From assembly GCA_052273625.1 (NCBI GenBank), contig DAVZHW010000009.1, forward strand, positions 1-59,063: 59,063 nt of DNA, written 5' to 3'. Below the pieces are notes generated by a model that had not been told where the DNA came from, searched no databases, and worked only from the letters and a program-made list of their open reading frames with translations. Both the position numbers and the translations under genes were made by a program. The DNA is from Fimenecus sp052273625 (GTDB lineage: Bacteria > Bacillota > Clostridia > Oscillospirales > Acutalibacteraceae). Shown here in pieces: positions 25,811-35,178 of the stretch (positions are counted from its first letter, which is position 1; every line of letters begins with the position of its first letter).

Positions 25811-25999
25811 AAAATCACATCCTGTATATATGATAAGTATGTTGCTTACAATTTCAATTTTAGCACACGCTGAATAAGAATACAATCGGCAATCGTAAAA
25901 AATGAACAATAAATCATCATTGTGTAAAGTAAATTGACAAATGTGAAAAAATCAACAAATATTCATTATTTTTTCTATCCTTATTAGACGAAATTGCAC

Positions 26000-26027
26000 T
26001 TGAATTTAATAAAAATTGTAATATAAT
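26000..26027 (+). promoter_or_regulatory. Promoter of the V-ATPase operon
   Basis: TTGAAT (26000-26005), 16 bp spacer and perfect TATAAT (26022-26027), in an A+T-rich upstream region. No other feature was seen in 25811-26060. Confidence 0.65.
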
Positions 26028-26088
26028 ATACCATAATAATAAACGGTTAAAATGGGCTAACCGAGTGGGAAAGGCAGTGAGATTTTTT

Positions 26089-26400
26089 ATGAAAGATGTG
26101 CTCAGGCTTATAGTTGATACCGATAAGGCGGCAAGGCTTAAGGTTCGGAAGGCTGTTGACGAGCGTGAAGCCCTTAATGAAAGCCTTACCAAAACAAAGG
26201 ACGAAATTTATTCACGGTATGACGAAAAGGCAAAGTCTCTTATAAAAGAGGAACGTGAAAATGCCGAGGCTGAAATAAAAAAGGAAAAAGCGAGCATAGA
26301 CGCCGAGACCGAGAGAAAAAAGCAGGAGCTTAACGGGCTTTTTGAAAAAGAGCATAAGGCGTGGGAAGAGCATATTGTCAATGCGGTTATTTCCGAATGA
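26089..26400 (+). CDS. V-type ATPase subunit G/H (peripheral stalk)
   Basis: A 103-residue, almost wholly charged helical protein (KAVDEREALNESLTKTKDEI.. through RKKQELNGLFEKEHK) matching the coiled-coil G/H (NtpF/AhaH) stalk subunit that pairs with subunit E to hold A3B3 stationary. It is first in the V-ATPase operon, 34 bp before subunit C. The start is uncertain: the ATG at 26089 is preferred since MKDVLRLIV fits the family, but a GTG at 26065 is in frame and the ribosome binding site is weak for both. Confidence 0.8.
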   Translation: MKDVLRLIVDTDKAARLKVRKAVDEREALNESLTKTKDEIYSRYDEKAKSLIKEERENAEAEIKKEKASIDAETERKKQELNGLFEKEHKAWEEHIVNAVISE

Positions 26401-26434
26401 TTTCAGGCTGTAATTTATCGAAAGGAGGCAGAAG

Positions 26435-27478
26435 ATGAGTAAAATATCCAATCTTGCCGGAAATGCGATACTTGCAAAGGCTCGGGCAATGGGTGCGGGG
26501 CTTTTAACTGACGAGGATTATACCTCGCTCATTAACTGCCGAAATGTAAACGAGGTTGTTTCGTACCTCCGAACAAACACCGTTTATTCAGAGGCACAGT
26601 CGCTTGCGTCAACAACGTCTTTTTCAAAGTCGAGAACAGAGTCGGAAATTCGCCGATTTAATTACGGAAGAATTGCAAAGCTCGCTTCGTTTGAAAAGGC
26701 GATAGGACAAAAGATGAATGAGCTTGTTTTCTTAAACTATGATATATCGCTCATTCTTTCGTGTGCCGACAGGCTTTCAAAGAACTCAATTTCAAAGTTT
26801 TCGCTCTTTGCTCCCGAGGCGTATTACAAGCGTTCGGAGCTCAACAGAATAGCTCTTGAGTCGGCTACGAATTTCAACGAGCTTTATGCGGCGCTTGAGG
26901 ATACAAGATACCAACACATTCTTGACATATTCAAAAACACAAATGCCGAGTTTACGATAACGGCGCTTGAAAACGCACTTTACCGTTATCTGTGCGATTG
27001 TGCCGAGAAAATCATAAAAAAGGAATATTCGGGCGATGTAAGCAAGGAGCTTATTAAAATACTTATGATGAAAGCGGATTTCAAGATGATTGAGAGCATA
27101 TACCGTATGAAAAAGTATTTTCCGAAGCAGCCCTGTAATTATGAAACGGTGTTCTATTCAAGCTTTTCGGCGTTCTCAAAGGACGAAATTTCGGGCTTGT
27201 TCTCCTGCGCCGATACCGATGCGGTGTTCGACATCTTCAAAAAATCCGTTTACGGAAAGTTTGTCGATGAGAGCTTAAAGAATAACATCGAAAAATGCAC
27301 GCATTGTGCAATGCAGAAAATCAACAGAAAAAACCTTTTGTTTTCAACTGCTCCCGAGGTTGTAATGTTCAGCTACATAGGAATTCTTGAAAACGAAACA
27401 AAAAATATAGTTATGATAACCGAGGGCGTTGATTATTCGTTGCCGCCCGAGGAAATATCGGAATTTCTCATAAGATGA
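26435..27478 (+). CDS. V-type ATPase subunit C (AC39/d-type)
   Basis: A 347-residue, mainly helical subunit (NtpC/AtpC, the V0 d homologue) that couples the central stalk to the membrane rotor. It has the family's N-terminal AKARAMGAGLLTDEDYTSLINC and repeated helical triplets (NSISKFSLFAPEAYYKRSELNRIA). GAAAGGAGGCAGAAG precedes the ATG. It lies between subunits G and I in the operon. Confidence 0.92.
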   Translation: MSKISNLAGNAILAKARAMGAGLLTDEDYTSLINCRNVNEVVSYLRTNTVYSEAQSLASTTSFSKSRTESEIRRFNYGRIAKLASFEKAIGQKMNELVFLNYDISLILSCADRLSKNSISKFSLFAPEAYYKRSELNRIALESATNFNELYAALEDTRYQHILDIFKNTNAEFTITALENALYRYLCDCAEKIIKKEYSGDVSKELIKILMMKADFKMIESIYRMKKYFPKQPCNYETVFYSSFSAFSKDEISGLFSCADTDAVFDIFKKSVYGKFVDESLKNNIEKCTHCAMQKINRKNLLFSTAPEVVMFSYIGILENETKNIVMITEGVDYSLPPEEISEFLIR

Positions 27479-27503
27479 GAAAAATTTTTGAAAGGAGATA
27501 AAA

Positions 27504-29444
27504 ATGGCAATCGAAAAAATGGAGCTCGTTAAAGTCAGCGGCTCACTTGAGAATATGCCCGAGGTTTGCGAAAAGCTCTGCGAATGTGAATGCTTCCATC
27601 CCGAGCAGGCAAACAAGCATATTTCAGCAGAGATGGGATTTATGCCGTTCACGGACGAAAACCCCTATGCCGCACAGCTTTCCGAGGTTACGGAGCTTGC
27701 GTCGGGAATGGGAATAACCCCCGAGCTTGTCGAGCTGAAAAAAATAGCAGAGCTTTCGGACAAGGACAAAGAGTACATACATTCCGTAAAGGAAAAAATT
27801 GATGACTATAACGAGCAGATAAATTCACTCAATGAACAAAAGGCGGTATGCGAGGCAGGTATCAAGAGCTATGAGCATTTCAAAGGGCTTGATGTTGACC
27901 TTGACGACATAGCGGCTTGCGAGTTCATAAAGGTACGCTTCGGACATCTTCCGAAGGAGAGCTATCAAAGGCTCAACACAGTGTATAAGGATAATCCTTA
28001 TGTTTTCTTCTATCCAAGCTCTGAGGATAAGACGGATTATTGGGGTGCGTATTTTGCGCCTGTTGACAGACTTGACGAAATCGACGGAATATTTGCATTC
28101 CTGTTTTTCGAGCCTACGCCTGTTCCGGGTGCGGCAGGTACTGCGGACGAGGTTATCGAGCAGTGTAAAAAGAGCATTGAGATTATAACTTCAATTCTTG
28201 ACGAAACGCAGAAAACCCTTTCGGAGTATTTGTCAAACGAGAAAGAGCATCTCAATTATCTCTATTCAAATTTGATGTACTTAAATTCGGTATATGAGTT
28301 AAAGAGCTATGCATTGCACAATGAAAAGTTTTTCGCATTTGTCGGCTATGTTCCGAAAAGCGAAGCGGAAAAATTCAAAGCGTCACTCGAAAGCGTTAAA
28401 TCCGTTCAGATTGAATACGAGGACGCCCCGAAGGACGACAGCGCAGTAGTTCCCGTCAAGTACAAAAAGCGTAATAAGCTGCTTGCTCTGCTCGTCGAGC
28501 CGTATAAATTCTATGTTGATATGTACGGCTCTCCGTCATATACGGATATAGACGTTACGGCGTTTGTCGCAATAACATATACGGTGCTTTTCGGCATAAT
28601 GTTCGGCGACCTCGGTCAAGGCTTTGTGCTTGCGATACTCGGCTTCTGTATGTGGAAATTCAAAAAGTCGGGGCTCGGAAAGATACTTATTCCCTGCGGA
28701 ATTTCATCAATGATATTCGGCTTTATATTCGGAAGCGTGTTCGGCTTTGAGGAAGCTCTCGATCCTGTTTATGAAAAGCTCGGTTGGGACGGAAAGCCGC
28801 TGTCGGTTATGGACAGCATAAACACGGTGCTTCTGTTTGCGATTGCAATAGGCGTAGGTCTTATGGTTGTCGCAATGCTTATGAACATTTACGCTTGCAT
28901 TAAGAGAAAGCATATCGGCGAAGCGATTTTCAGCCAAAACGGTCTGGTGGGACTTATACTTTATCTCTGCGGCGTAAACTTGGCTTCAGGCTTTATGGGC
29001 GGCCCTGCACCTATCCCGTCAGCGATAGGCTCGGCGTTGCTCGGTGTGTGCGCATTCCTGTTGTTTATCAAGGAAATACCGATAGGAATTATCGACAAGC
29101 ACCCCGATTGGAAGCCCGAGAGTGTTTCAGACTTCATTCTTCAGAACTTGTTTGAGCTTCTCGAATACATACTCTCTTATCTGTCGAACACGGTTTCGTT
29201 CCTTCGTGTAGGCGCATTCGTGCTTGTTCACGCAGGTATGATGATGGTTGTTTTCTCGCTTGCGGGCGACAGTAAAAATATCTTCGTAATCGTTCTCGGT
29301 AATGTGCTTGTAATCGCACTTGAAGGCTTGCTTACAGGTATTCAGGCATTAAGACTTGAATATTACGAAATGTTCTCAAGGTTCTTTGACGGCAGCGGCA
29401 TTGCCTATACGCCGTTCAAGTTGAATAAAAGCGTTAATAAATAA
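27504..29444 (+). CDS. V-type ATPase subunit I (a-type stator)
   Basis: A 646-residue stator/ion-channel subunit. The soluble N-terminal half (residues 1-350) carries coiled coils. The C-terminal half has about seven membrane helices, including MFGDLGQGFVLAILG and SNTVSFLRVGAFVLVHAGM, whose arginine is the conserved residue facing the rotor carboxylate. The strong ribosome binding site AAAGGAGATAAAA fits high expression. It is followed 19 bp later by the rotor subunit K gene. Confidence 0.95.
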   Translation: MAIEKMELVKVSGSLENMPEVCEKLCECECFHPEQANKHISAEMGFMPFTDENPYAAQLSEVTELASGMGITPELVELKKIAELSDKDKEYIHSVKEKIDDYNEQINSLNEQKAVCEAGIKSYEHFKGLDVDLDDIAACEFIKVRFGHLPKESYQRLNTVYKDNPYVFFYPSSEDKTDYWGAYFAPVDRLDEIDGIFAFLFFEPTPVPGAAGTADEVIEQCKKSIEIITSILDETQKTLSEYLSNEKEHLNYLYSNLMYLNSVYELKSYALHNEKFFAFVGYVPKSEAEKFKASLESVKSVQIEYEDAPKDDSAVVPVKYKKRNKLLALLVEPYKFYVDMYGSPSYTDIDVTAFVAITYTVLFGIMFGDLGQGFVLAILGFCMWKFKKSGLGKILIPCGISSMIFGFIFGSVFGFEEALDPVYEKLGWDGKPLSVMDSINTVLLFAIAIGVGLMVVAMLMNIYACIKRKHIGEAIFSQNGLVGLILYLCGVNLASGFMGGPAPIPSAIGSALLGVCAFLLFIKEIPIGIIDKHPDWKPESVSDFILQNLFELLEYILSYLSNTVSFLRVGAFVLVHAGMMMVVFSLAGDSKNIFVIVLGNVLVIALEGLLTGIQALRLEYYEMFSRFFDGSGIAYTPFKLNKSVNK

Positions 29445-29463
29445 TTTTTCGGAGGAATAAAAA

Positions 29464-29937
29464 ATGACTACATTGTTTTATATCTTAATGGTACTCGCAC
29501 CCGTTGCTCTTTTTGCAACAGCTTTCATCGCAGTTAGAAACCGTTTCAGCGGTAAATCAATCAAGAAGCCCCTTAAAATGAACATTGCTGTATTTGCTGT
29601 TTTGGTTGTTCTCATTTCCGTTCTTTGCGTAAATGTATTCGCAGCAGAAAAGCCCGCTAACGACAATGATGCTGCTGCAATCAGCACTGAGGCTGAGGCT
29701 GATACACAGACCGTTGCCGACAACTCAAAGGGACTCGGTCTTCTCGCAGCAGGTCTTGTTACAGGTCTTGCAGGTATCGGCGGCGGTATCGCAGTTGCAG
29801 CAGGTGCTCCCGCAGCTATCGCAGCTACCGCAGAAAACCCGAAGTCCTTCGGTAAGTCAATTATCTTCGTTGCATTGGGTGAGTCAATTGCTCTTTACGG
29901 CGTTGTTATTTCAATTCTTATTCTTAACAAAATATAA
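29464..29937 (+). CDS. V-type ATPase subunit K (rotor ring)
   Basis: The 157-residue ring subunit. The C-terminal hairpin (about residues 90-155) is a classic c-type pair: glycine-rich GLAGIGGGIAVAAGAP, the loop AENPKSFGK and the ion-binding glutamate Glu140 in ALGESIALYG. The first half has two further helices (5-24 and 41-61) without the glycine pattern or a carboxylate, followed by an acidic, alanine-rich linker (63-89). A ring of this protein would carry one carboxylate per four helices. I cannot tell Na+ from H+ specificity. The strong GGAGGAATAAAAA site suits the high copy number of this subunit. Confidence 0.92.
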   Translation: MTTLFYILMVLAPVALFATAFIAVRNRFSGKSIKKPLKMNIAVFAVLVVLISVLCVNVFAAEKPANDNDAAAISTEAEADTQTVADNSKGLGLLAAGLVTGLAGIGGGIAVAAGAPAAIAATAENPKSFGKSIIFVALGESIALYGVVISILILNKI

Positions 29938-29948
29938 GGGTAAACAAA

Positions 29949-30254
29949 ATGAAAATGTTACTTATTACCGACAGTCCGGACGCTATTATCGGTATGCGTC
30001 TTGCAGGGGTCGATACGGTTCGTGTCAAAAATCCCGAGGCTGCTCAAAAAGCGATAAAAAAGGTCTATTCGGACTCGGAAATCGGTATAGTTTTTATCAC
30101 GGCGTCGATTGAGAAAATGTGTAAAGACGAGATTTTTCAATTAAAGCAGGCAGGCAGACCGCTTGTGGCGGTTATTCCCGATTCTGACGGCAGCGGACAG
30201 AATGCAAATGCCGTTGCGGAATACATTGCCGACGCAATAGGAATTAAGATTTGA
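29949..30254 (+). CDS. V-type ATPase subunit F
   Basis: A 101-residue central-stalk subunit (NtpG/AtpF) with the expected alternating fold: MLLITDSPDAIIGMRLAGV start, VFITASIEKMCKDEI and PLVAVIPDSDGSG. It lies 11 bp after subunit K. Confidence 0.92.
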   Translation: MKMLLITDSPDAIIGMRLAGVDTVRVKNPEAAQKAIKKVYSDSEIGIVFITASIEKMCKDEIFQLKQAGRPLVAVIPDSDGSGQNANAVAEYIADAIGIKI

Positions 30255-30273
30255 ATGCGAAGAGGTGAACGAA

Positions 30274-30867
30274 TTGAGCGCTTTTGAAAACAATGCAGAA
30301 GCATTTGCCGACGCTATTCGCAAAATGGCAAAAGAAAAGTGCAAAGAGATAAACGAAGAAACAGAGTTTATCAAAAAACAGCGAACCGAAGCATTTGAAA
30401 AAGATGCGCAGGCTCGTTGTAAGAGCAATATAAAATATGAGACGGCGAGAATCCGTTCTGAAAAAAACAAGTCGGTTTCATTTGCAAAGGAAGAGGCTAA
30501 AAAAGAGCTTTCCGCCTTGCGACAAGAACTGACAGAAAAGGTCTTTTTGTCCGCAACAGAGCAAATTAAGAATTTTACCGACAGCGACAAATACCTTGAA
30601 TACCTTGTGAAATCAGTTGAAGAAATATATAAAGACGCTTCCGAAAACACGGTTTACTATCTTTCGGAAAAGGATTTAAAGCACGCAGACGAGATTAAAA
30701 AGGCTTTGAAAAAAGACAATGTTACATTTGAAAAAAGCCAAGAAATCGTTTTGGGCGGAGTTAAGGCTCACGATAAGGACTCGGGTTGCCTTTATGACAA
30801 CTCGCTTGATGTGAAATTCGAGGAACAGAAGGAATGGTTCATCGAAAATTCCGGCTTGAAGATATAA
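30274..30867 (+). CDS. V-type ATPase subunit E (peripheral stalk)
   Basis: A ~197-residue subunit with a long charged N-terminal helix (ENNAEAFADAIRKMAKEKC..) and a C-terminal globular domain (VLGGVKAHDKDSGCLYDNSLDVKFEEQ), the normal E (NtpE) architecture. I prefer the TTG at 30274 because AGAGGTG lies six bases upstream; a GTG at 30265, part of that box, is the alternative. It pairs with the G/H subunit at 26089. Confidence 0.9.
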   Translation: MSAFENNAEAFADAIRKMAKEKCKEINEETEFIKKQRTEAFEKDAQARCKSNIKYETARIRSEKNKSVSFAKEEAKKELSALRQELTEKVFLSATEQIKNFTDSDKYLEYLVKSVEEIYKDASENTVYYLSEKDLKHADEIKKALKKDNVTFEKSQEIVLGGVKAHDKDSGCLYDNSLDVKFEEQKEWFIENSGLKI

Positions 30868-30880
30868 GGAGGGCAATATT

Positions 30881-32635
30881 ATGCAGGAAAATAAAATATT
30901 CGGCATTAACGGCCCTGTCGTTACCATAAAAGGTAAGACCGACCTTGAAATGATGGAAACGGTTTATGTCGGAAATGCAGGACTTATCGGAGAGGTAATC
31001 AAAGTTGACTCCGATTTTACCACAATTCAGGTTTATGAGGAAACTACGGGACTTAAACCCGGCGAGCCGATTGTTTCGACAGGCTCTCCCATGAGCGTTA
31101 CACTCGGACCCGGAATACTCGGAAATATTTTTGACGGTATCGAAAGACCGCTTCCCGAAATCGAAAAGAAATTCGGACCGTTCATAGGCAGAGGCGCAAA
31201 TTTCAGCTCTCTTGACACGGAAAAGAAATATTCCGTTACCGTAAAGGCAAAAGTCGGTGATTATCTTTCGGGCGGAGATATTTTCGCAGAGTGCCCCGAA
31301 ACCGATATAATCACACATAAGGCTATGGTATCGCCGTATCTTTCGGGCGAGGTAACGGAGGTTGCTCCCGACGGAGAATACACGGTAAACGATACAATAA
31401 TTAAGTTAAAAACCGACTCGGGCGAGATTAAAGAGCTTACTCTTTGTCAGAAATGGCCTATTCGTAACCCGAGACCGATTAAAAAGAGATTGCCTGCCGT
31501 CAAACCGCTTATCACGGGACAGAGAGTAATCGACTCCGTATTCCCGATAGCCAAAGGCGGTGCGGCTGCTATCCCCGGCGGATTCGGTACAGGCAAAACA
31601 ATGACGCAGCACCAGCTTGCAAAATGGTGCGATGCGGATATTATTATCTATGTAGGCTGCGGCGAGCGTGGTAACGAGATGACTCAGGTTTTGACCGAGT
31701 TCTCGGAGCTTATCGACCCGAAGTCACAAAAGCCGTTGCTTTCACGAACGGTGCTTATAGCGAACACCTCGAATATGCCCGTTGCGGCTCGTGAGGCTTC
31801 GATTTACACAGGCATCACGCTTGCCGAGTATTATCGTGATATGGGTTATCACACAGCTCTTATGGCTGACTCAACATCCCGTTGGGCAGAGGCTTTGCGT
31901 GAAATCTCGGGACGACTTGAGGAAATGCCTGCCGACGAAGGCTTCCCGGCTTATCTTCCCTCAAGACTTTCGGAATTCTATGAGCGTTCGGGATATGTTG
32001 AAAACCTCAACTCCACAGAGGGCTCAATAACCCTTATCGGTGCGGTTTCTCCGCAGGGCTCGGACTTCTCGGAGCCTGTTACACAGAACACAAAGAGATT
32101 TACCCGTTGCTTCTGGGCGCTTGATAAATCGCTCGCTTATGCAAGACACTATCCGGCAATCAACTGGAATTTGTCTTACAGCGAGTACATAGGCGACCTT
32201 TCGGCTTGGTTCAGGGACAATATCGCTCCCGACTTTACCGAAAAGCGTGAGGAAATCTGTTCGCTGCTGCTCGAAGAAAATTCGCTTATGGAGATTGTAA
32301 AGCTCATCGGCTCGGATGTTCTTCCCGATGACCAAAAGCTCATAATCGAAACGGCGAGAGTAATAAGAGTAGGCTTCTTACAGCAAAATGCTTTCCATAA
32401 GGACGATACCTTTGTTCCGCTTGAAAAGCAGTATAAAATGATGGACGCAATTCTTCATCTTTACCACCGTTCAAAAGAGGTTATCGCAAGGCAGATACCC
32501 ATTTCAAAGATACTTGCGACGGGACTTTTCGACAGGCTTGTTCAGATGAAATATGATGTTCCGAATGATAAGCTTTCAATGATAGACGACTGCATCAGAG
32601 ATATTGATGTTCAGCTTGATTTAATAATGAGATAG
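30881..32635 (+). CDS. V-type ATPase catalytic subunit A
   Basis: The 584-residue catalytic subunit. An N-terminal barrel (GINGPVVTIKG) and a bulge domain that separates A from B subunits precede the nucleotide fold. The P-loop GGFGTGKT (233-240), catalytic glutamate in GCGERGNEMTQ and the LMADSTSRWAEALREIS block are intact. It drives or uses rotation by ATP hydrolysis or synthesis in the cytoplasm. AAGGAGGGCAATATT precedes the ATG. Confidence 0.97.
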   Translation: MQENKIFGINGPVVTIKGKTDLEMMETVYVGNAGLIGEVIKVDSDFTTIQVYEETTGLKPGEPIVSTGSPMSVTLGPGILGNIFDGIERPLPEIEKKFGPFIGRGANFSSLDTEKKYSVTVKAKVGDYLSGGDIFAECPETDIITHKAMVSPYLSGEVTEVAPDGEYTVNDTIIKLKTDSGEIKELTLCQKWPIRNPRPIKKRLPAVKPLITGQRVIDSVFPIAKGGAAAIPGGFGTGKTMTQHQLAKWCDADIIIYVGCGERGNEMTQVLTEFSELIDPKSQKPLLSRTVLIANTSNMPVAAREASIYTGITLAEYYRDMGYHTALMADSTSRWAEALREISGRLEEMPADEGFPAYLPSRLSEFYERSGYVENLNSTEGSITLIGAVSPQGSDFSEPVTQNTKRFTRCFWALDKSLAYARHYPAINWNLSYSEYIGDLSAWFRDNIAPDFTEKREEICSLLLEENSLMEIVKLIGSDVLPDDQKLIIETARVIRVGFLQQNAFHKDDTFVPLEKQYKMMDAILHLYHRSKEVIARQIPISKILATGLFDRLVQMKYDVPNDKLSMIDDCIRDIDVQLDLIMR

Positions 32636-32649
32636 GCAGGTGAGCAGAA

Positions 32650-34026
32650 TTGATTATTAAGCACTTAAATATTGACGAAATCAACGGCTCTCTTGTCGTA
32701 TTGGATCACGTAAAGGACGCATCCGCAGAGGAAATGGTCGAGTTAAGGCTCAATGACGGAACTGTCAGAACAGGCAGAATAGTTAAGATTGACGGCGAGA
32801 GAATTACCGTTCAGGTCTTTGAGGGAACAAGAGGAATTTCTATGAGCAATGTTACAACAACGCTTATGGGAAAGACTATGGAAGTTCCGCTTTCACCCGA
32901 AATTCTCGGCAGAACTCTTGACGGACTCGGAAGACCCATAGACGGACTCGGCGAGATTTATCCCGACGAAAAAAGAGATGTAAACGGCGCACCGATTAAC
33001 CCTGTTTCGAGAGAATATCCGAGAAACTTCATTCAGACGGGTATTTCTTCAATCGACGCTCTTACAACTCTTATCCGAGGTCAGAAGCTTCCGATTTTCT
33101 CGGGCTCCGGTATGAAACACAACGAGCTTGCAGTTCAGCTTGTCCGTCAGGCTACAATTTCCGACGGCGACGATTTTGCGATAGTTTTTGCCGCAATGGG
33201 CGTTAAAAACGATGTCGCTATGTATTTCCGCAACTCTTTCGAGGAAGCAAATGTTATGAACAGGGTTGTTATGCTTTTGAACCTTGCAAACGACCCGATT
33301 ATCGAAAGAATTATGACTCCCAAGTGTGCGCTTACCATTGCGGAGTACCTTGCGTTTACGCTCCATAAGCACATACTTGTAATTATGACCGATATGACCT
33401 CTTATTGCGAGGCGTTGCGTGAGTTCTCAAGCTCAAAGGGCGAAATCCCCGGTCGTAAGGGCTTCCCCGGTTATCTTTATTCGGACTTGGCTTCTCTTTA
33501 TGAGCGTGCGGGTATGATTAACGGCTGTGAGGGTTCGGTTACTCAAATTCCGATTCTTACAATGCCCAATGATGATATTACGCACCCCATTCCCGACCTT
33601 ACGGGTTACATCACAGAGGGACAGATTGTTCTTGACCGTGAGCTTGACTATAAGGGCATTTATCCGCCCGTCAGCGTTCTCCCGTCGCTTTCCCGTCTTA
33701 TGAAGGACGGCATCGGCGAGGGTGCAACGAGAGAGGACCATCAGACGCTTGCAAACCAGCTTCTTGCAACCTATGCAAAGGTGCAGGATGCGAAGGCTTT
33801 GGCTTCCGTTATCGGCGAGGACGAGCTGAGCAAGGAGGATAAACTCCTTCTTAATTTCGGCAACGAGTTTGAGAAGAGATTTATCAATCAGAGCTTTACC
33901 GAGAACAGAAGCATAAACGAAACGCTTGATCTCGGCTGGGAGCTTCTTTCGGCATTGCCGAGAAATATGCTTGACCGTGTTGACGATAAGACTATCGAAA
34001 AGCACTATAAGGGTGCAAAGAAATAA
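32650..34026 (+). CDS. V-type ATPase subunit B
   Basis: The 458-residue non-catalytic nucleotide-binding subunit. It lacks a canonical P-loop (LPIFSGSGMKHNELA in that position), as expected for B, and retains the VMLLNLANDPIIERIMTPK and DMTSYCEALREFSSSKGEIPGRKG blocks, given here in short form. The start is a TTG at 32650 with AGGTGAGCAGAA upstream. Confidence 0.96.
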   Translation: MIIKHLNIDEINGSLVVLDHVKDASAEEMVELRLNDGTVRTGRIVKIDGERITVQVFEGTRGISMSNVTTTLMGKTMEVPLSPEILGRTLDGLGRPIDGLGEIYPDEKRDVNGAPINPVSREYPRNFIQTGISSIDALTTLIRGQKLPIFSGSGMKHNELAVQLVRQATISDGDDFAIVFAAMGVKNDVAMYFRNSFEEANVMNRVVMLLNLANDPIIERIMTPKCALTIAEYLAFTLHKHILVIMTDMTSYCEALREFSSSKGEIPGRKGFPGYLYSDLASLYERAGMINGCEGSVTQIPILTMPNDDITHPIPDLTGYITEGQIVLDRELDYKGIYPPVSVLPSLSRLMKDGIGEGATREDHQTLANQLLATYAKVQDAKALASVIGEDELSKEDKLLLNFGNEFEKRFINQSFTENRSINETLDLGWELLSALPRNMLDRVDDKTIEKHYKGAKK

Positions 34027-34052
34027 AATCAAAACGAAAGGAGCGTGAGTAA

Positions 34053-34673
34053 ATGGCGCAGATTTTCCCGACAAAAGCCAATCTTATGGCTACTCAAAAA
34101 TCGCTTTCTCTTGCAAAGCTCGGCTATGAGCTTATGGACAGGAAAAGAAATATCCTTGTGCGTGAAATGATGCAGCTGGTTGATGAGGCGAAAGAGGTTG
34201 AAAGCACAATTAACGAGGCGTACAAAAAGGCGTATGCTTCGCTTCAAAAGGCGAATATCACGCTCGGTCGTTGCTCCGATTACGCACGCACCGTTCCGCT
34301 TGACGAAACGCTCAAGGTTGATTATAAGAGTGTTATGGGCGTTGAAATTCCGCAGATAACCCTCGGCGAGCAGGATATGAAAAACTACTACGGCTTTGAC
34401 ACGACAAATTCATATCTTGACGAGGCTTATTTCAATTTCAACGAGGCTAAAAGGTTGAGCGTTAAGCTTGTAGAAACGCAGACCTCGATTTACCGTCTTG
34501 CCGATGCGATAAAGAAAACGCAGAAGCGAGCAAACGCACTCAACAACATTATGATACCGAAGTTTACGCAGACGGTTAAGTTCATTTCCGAAGCCTTAGA
34601 CGAAAAAGAGCGTGAGGATTTCACTCGCCTCAAGGTCGTCAAAAACACAAAGGAAAAGGCAAAGAACAAGTAA
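34053..34673 (+). CDS. V-type ATPase subunit D
   Basis: The 206-residue central-shaft subunit (NtpD): two long helices, the N-terminal one with IFPTKANLMATQKSLSLAKLG and the C-terminal one with IKKTQKRANALNNIMIPKF. It is the last gene of the operon and is followed by a terminator. Together the nine genes supply a complete V1Vo enzyme. Confidence 0.95.
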   Translation: MAQIFPTKANLMATQKSLSLAKLGYELMDRKRNILVREMMQLVDEAKEVESTINEAYKKAYASLQKANITLGRCSDYARTVPLDETLKVDYKSVMGVEIPQITLGEQDMKNYYGFDTTNSYLDEAYFNFNEAKRLSVKLVETQTSIYRLADAIKKTQKRANALNNIMIPKFTQTVKFISEALDEKEREDFTRLKVVKNTKEKAKNK

Positions 34674-34705
34674 TTGAATATATTTAAGCAGTAAAAGCAG
34701 TAAAA

Positions 34706-34736
34706 AACAGGACTTCAAGGAAGTCCTGTTTTTGTG
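34706..34736 (+). terminator. Terminator of the V-ATPase operon
   Basis: ACAGGACTTC and GAAGTCCTGT around an AAG loop, followed by TTTTTG. Confidence 0.9.
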
Positions 34737-34745
34737 TGTTGTTTA

Positions 34746-35054
34746 TTATTTTTGAAGTCCTTTTGCGATTGAAATTAAATTGTCTAACTGCTCGTCATCA
34801 AGAGACTTTGCGACGGAATAAAGCTCGTTAGCCTTTGACGGATTTTCGGCTTCGGTATCGAAAAAGTCTTTAGGGGATATTTTCAGATATTCACATATAT
34901 AGAAAAGCCCTGAGAGTGAGGGCATAGATTTTCCGCTTTCGATATTGTTGATATAACCCGGATTTTGCCCCATTGATAAGCTCATATCCCGTGCCGAAAT
35001 TCCTTTTGCTTCACGAAGTCGAGCCAATCGCAATGAAAAATCTTTTTCTGTCAT
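34746..35054 (-). CDS. XRE-family transcriptional regulator
   Basis: A 102-residue regulator with an N-terminal Cro/C1 HTH (LREAKGISARDMSLSMGQNPGYINNIESGKSMPSLSGLF in the usual spacing) and a short helical C-terminal part (ANELYSVAKSLDDEQLDNLISIAKGL), probably for dimerisation. It diverges from the SLOG-like gene, with a perfect 8 bp inverted repeat between them, and so is probably its regulator. Confidence 0.88.
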   Translation of the reverse strand: MTEKDFSLRLARLREAKGISARDMSLSMGQNPGYINNIESGKSMPSLSGLFYICEYLKISPKDFFDTEAENPSKANELYSVAKSLDDEQLDNLISIAKGLQK

Positions 35055-35117
35055 ACGCTACACCGCCTTTGTAATATATTGTAGCCCACACAACAGACAA
35101 ATATATTTGATTAAATC

Positions 35118-35157
35118 CTATAAAGATGGTAAAATAACACTTTATAGATGATATAAT
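35118..35157. promoter_or_regulatory. Divergent control region of the XRE/SLOG pair
   Basis: Inverted repeat CTATAAAG (35118-35125) and CTTTATAG (35140-35147), 14 bp apart, followed by a perfect TATAAT (35152-35157) directed to the SLOG-like gene. The -35 region is poor, suggesting activator dependence or weak expression. Confidence 0.55.
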
Positions 35158-35178
35158 TCAAAATATGGTGGGTGTGGT

